Positions 62,268-64,000 of a stretch of 64,000 bases of DNA are shown one piece after another. The stretch spans positions 1-64,000 of the forward strand of contig JAKCCX010000008.1 of the NCBI GenBank assembly GCA_021838715.1. Direction: 5' to 3'. Below the pieces are notes generated by a model, which was given only the letters and a program-made list of their open reading frames with translations, did not search any database and was not told the DNA's origin. A program made the translations under genes and the position numbers. This DNA is from Pseudomonadota bacterium. Its GTDB lineage: Bacteria > Pseudomonadota > Gammaproteobacteria > Burkholderiales > Burkholderiaceae_F. Position 1 is the first letter of the stretch. The number at the start of each line of letters is the position of its first letter.

Positions 62268-63302
62268 CTAGGGGGTCGCCAATTCCTGCGTCACGGCGAC
62301 GAACGCATCGAGCTTTCTGCGCGCCGCTCCGCTTGCCACCGCGGCGCGGGCCTTCCCGATGCCTTCGGCGATCGAGGCCGCAGCGTCGGACGCATAGAGG
62401 GCCATGCCGGCATTGAGGGCGACGATGTCCGCCGCCGGCCCCGGCACGCCGCCGATCGCGTCGAGCAGCATCGCGCGCGATTCGTCGGGATCGGCGACGC
62501 GCAGCCGGCGGCTCGACGCCATCGGGATCCCGAAATCCTCGGGATGGATCTCGTATTCGCGCACCTCCCCGTCCTTGAGTTCGCCGACCATCGTCGCCGC
62601 ACCCAGGGATACCTCGTCCATGCCGTCCCGCCCGTGCACGACGAGCACATGGCGGCTGCCCAGGCGCTGCAGCACGCGAACCTGGATGCCGACCAGGTCG
62701 GGATGGAACACGCCCATCACCTGGTTTTCTGCGCCGGCCGGGTTCGTGAGCGGCCCCAGGATGTTGAAGATGGTGCGTACGCCCAGTTCCTTGCGCACCG
62801 GCGCGGCATGGCGCATGGCGGCGTGATGGCCCGGAGCGAACATGAATCCGATGCCGGTGCGATCCAGGCACGTCGCCACCTGTTCCGGTGCGAGCGTGAT
62901 CCGGGCGCCCAGCGATTCGAGCACGTCGGCGCTGCCGGAACGCGAGGAAACGCTGCGGTTGCCATGCTTGGCGACGCGCGCGCCGGCGGCCGCGGCGACG
63001 AACATCGCGGCCGTGGAAATATTGAAGGTATGGGCACCGTCGCCGCCGGTGCCCACGATGTCGACGAGACGGGTGCGGTCGGCGATCGGAACCGGAGTGG
63101 CGAACTCGCGCATGATCCGGGCCGCCGCGGCGATCTCCCCGACGGTTTCCTTCTTCACGCGCAGCCCGATGAGCAAGGCGGCGATCTGCACCGGCGTCAG
63201 TTCGCCGCGCATCAGCCGCCGCCACAGCGACAGCATCTCGTCGTGGAAGATTTCCCGGTGGTCGATGCAGCGGGCGATCGCTTCGCTGGGGGTGATGGAC
63301 AC
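62268..63302 (-). CDS. trpD: Anthranilate phosphoribosyltransferase (GTG start inferred)
   Basis: [41 protein letters not shown]. Confidence 0.96.
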   Translation of the reverse strand: MSITPSEAIARCIDHREIFHDEMLSLWRRLMRGELTPVQIAALLIGLRVKKETVGEIAAAARIMREFATPVPIADRTRLVDIVGTGGDGAHTFNISTAAMFVAAAAGARVAKHGNRSVSSRSGSADVLESLGARITLAPEQVATCLDRTGIGFMFAPGHHAAMRHAAPVRKELGVRTIFNILGPLTNPAGAENQVMGVFHPDLVGIQVRVLQRLGSRHVLVVHGRDGMDEVSLGAATMVGELKDGEVREYEIHPEDFGIPMASSRRLRVADPDESRAMLLDAIGGVPGPAADIVALNAGMALYASDAAASIAEGIGKARAAVASGAARRKLDAFVAVTQELATP

Positions 63303-63316
63303 GGTGCGCCTTCCCG

Positions 63317-63883
63317 TCAATGCTGGGTCAGGAAATTGCGCAGCATTGCATGCCCATGTTCGGTCGCGATCGATTCCGGGTGGAACTGCACGCCTTCGAC
63401 CGCGAGCGTCTTGTGCCGCAACCCCATGATCTCGCCGTCAGCCGTCCAGGCCGTGACCTCCAGGCACTCGGGCAGACTCTCCCGCTGCACGGCGAGCGAG
63501 TGATACCGGGTGGCGATGAGGTGCTGGGGCAGTCCGGCAAAGACGCCTCGGCCGGTGTGGTCGATGGGCGAGGTCTTGCCGTGCATGAGTTCCTTCGCGC
63601 GCACCACCTTGCCGCCGTAGGCCTGGCCGATCGCCTGGTGTCCCAGGCAGACGCCGAGCAACGGAATCCGTCCGCCGAACTGCTCGATCACTCCCAGCGT
63701 GACGCCCGCTTCGTTGGGTGTGCAGGGGCCGGGCGAAAGGCAGATGCGGTCGGGGGCGAGCGCCTCGATCTGGTCGAGCGAGATTTCGTCGTTGCGATAT
63801 ACGCGCACGTCCTCGCCCAGTTCCCCGAAGTACTGCACGAGGTTGTAGGTGAAGCTGTCGTAGTTGTCGATCATCAGGAGCAT
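63317..63883 (-). CDS. trpG: Anthranilate synthase glutamine amidotransferase component
   Basis: [52 protein letters not shown]. Confidence 0.96.
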   Translation of the reverse strand: MLLMIDNYDSFTYNLVQYFGELGEDVRVYRNDEISLDQIEALAPDRICLSPGPCTPNEAGVTLGVIEQFGGRIPLLGVCLGHQAIGQAYGGKVVRAKELMHGKTSPIDHTGRGVFAGLPQHLIATRYHSLAVQRESLPECLEVTAWTADGEIMGLRHKTLAVEGVQFHPESIATEHGHAMLRNFLTQH

Positions 63884-64000
63884 AATTTTGCCTAGCGCAT
63901 TGATAAAAATCGATTTTCTAAAAGATGGCGATGCGGAATGTCGATTTTTACCACCAAATTACCACCATTTTCGGTTGCTCCGATGATTGGTGCCCCATGC

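Noticed and set aside
63892-64000. Possible C-terminal ORF fragment [35 protein letters not shown] on the minus strand
   Set aside because: Only about 35 codons to the window edge and no recognised family; cannot be supported as a CDS.

Overview
This 64 kb window is a high-GC chromosomal segment that looks betaproteobacterial, judged from gene families and gene order only. It is densely coded, mostly with housekeeping and accessory operons. I recognise: a TlpA-like thioredoxin (left-truncated), greB, spoT, rpoZ, a divergent two-component pair, an SOS operon lexA-imuB-dnaE2-imuA, scpB-rluB, rimP-nusA-infB-rbfA-truB-typA, a PilJ/PAS/GGDEF/EAL protein, a degenerate receiver protein, marR-glk, a TonB-ExbB-ExbD-ExbD-TPR locus, gabT, purU, recA-recX, sucCD, a PP2C-FHA-SUMF1 signalling cluster, cspA, a DODA-type dioxygenase, a Ycf48-like lipoprotein, a cupredoxin/outer-membrane pair, hemA-prfA-prmC-grxD-ubiX, lrgAB, a frameshifted chrA, an HD-type alarmone-hydrolase-like protein, nadB and trpGDC. 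There are tRNA-Lys(CTT), tRNA-Met/Ile2(CAT) and tRNA-Phe(GAA) genes. I saw no rRNA, CRISPR array or IS element. The most interesting non-coding signals are: (1) the gabT-purU gap, with an FNR/ANR-like box at class II spacing followed by four perfect or near-perfect hairpins (one with an anti-Shine-Dalgarno loop UCCUUCCC) and a strong terminator, a candidate oxygen-responsive sRNA; (2) a 48-nt duplication of the 5' half of tRNA-Phe flanking a string of four palindromes; (3) a rearranged SOS mutasome operon with an N-terminally shortened ImuB; (4) a rimP leader/attenuator; (5) an AT-rich right edge where trpE would be expected. All functional statements come from reading the sequence and family knowledge; no searches were run.
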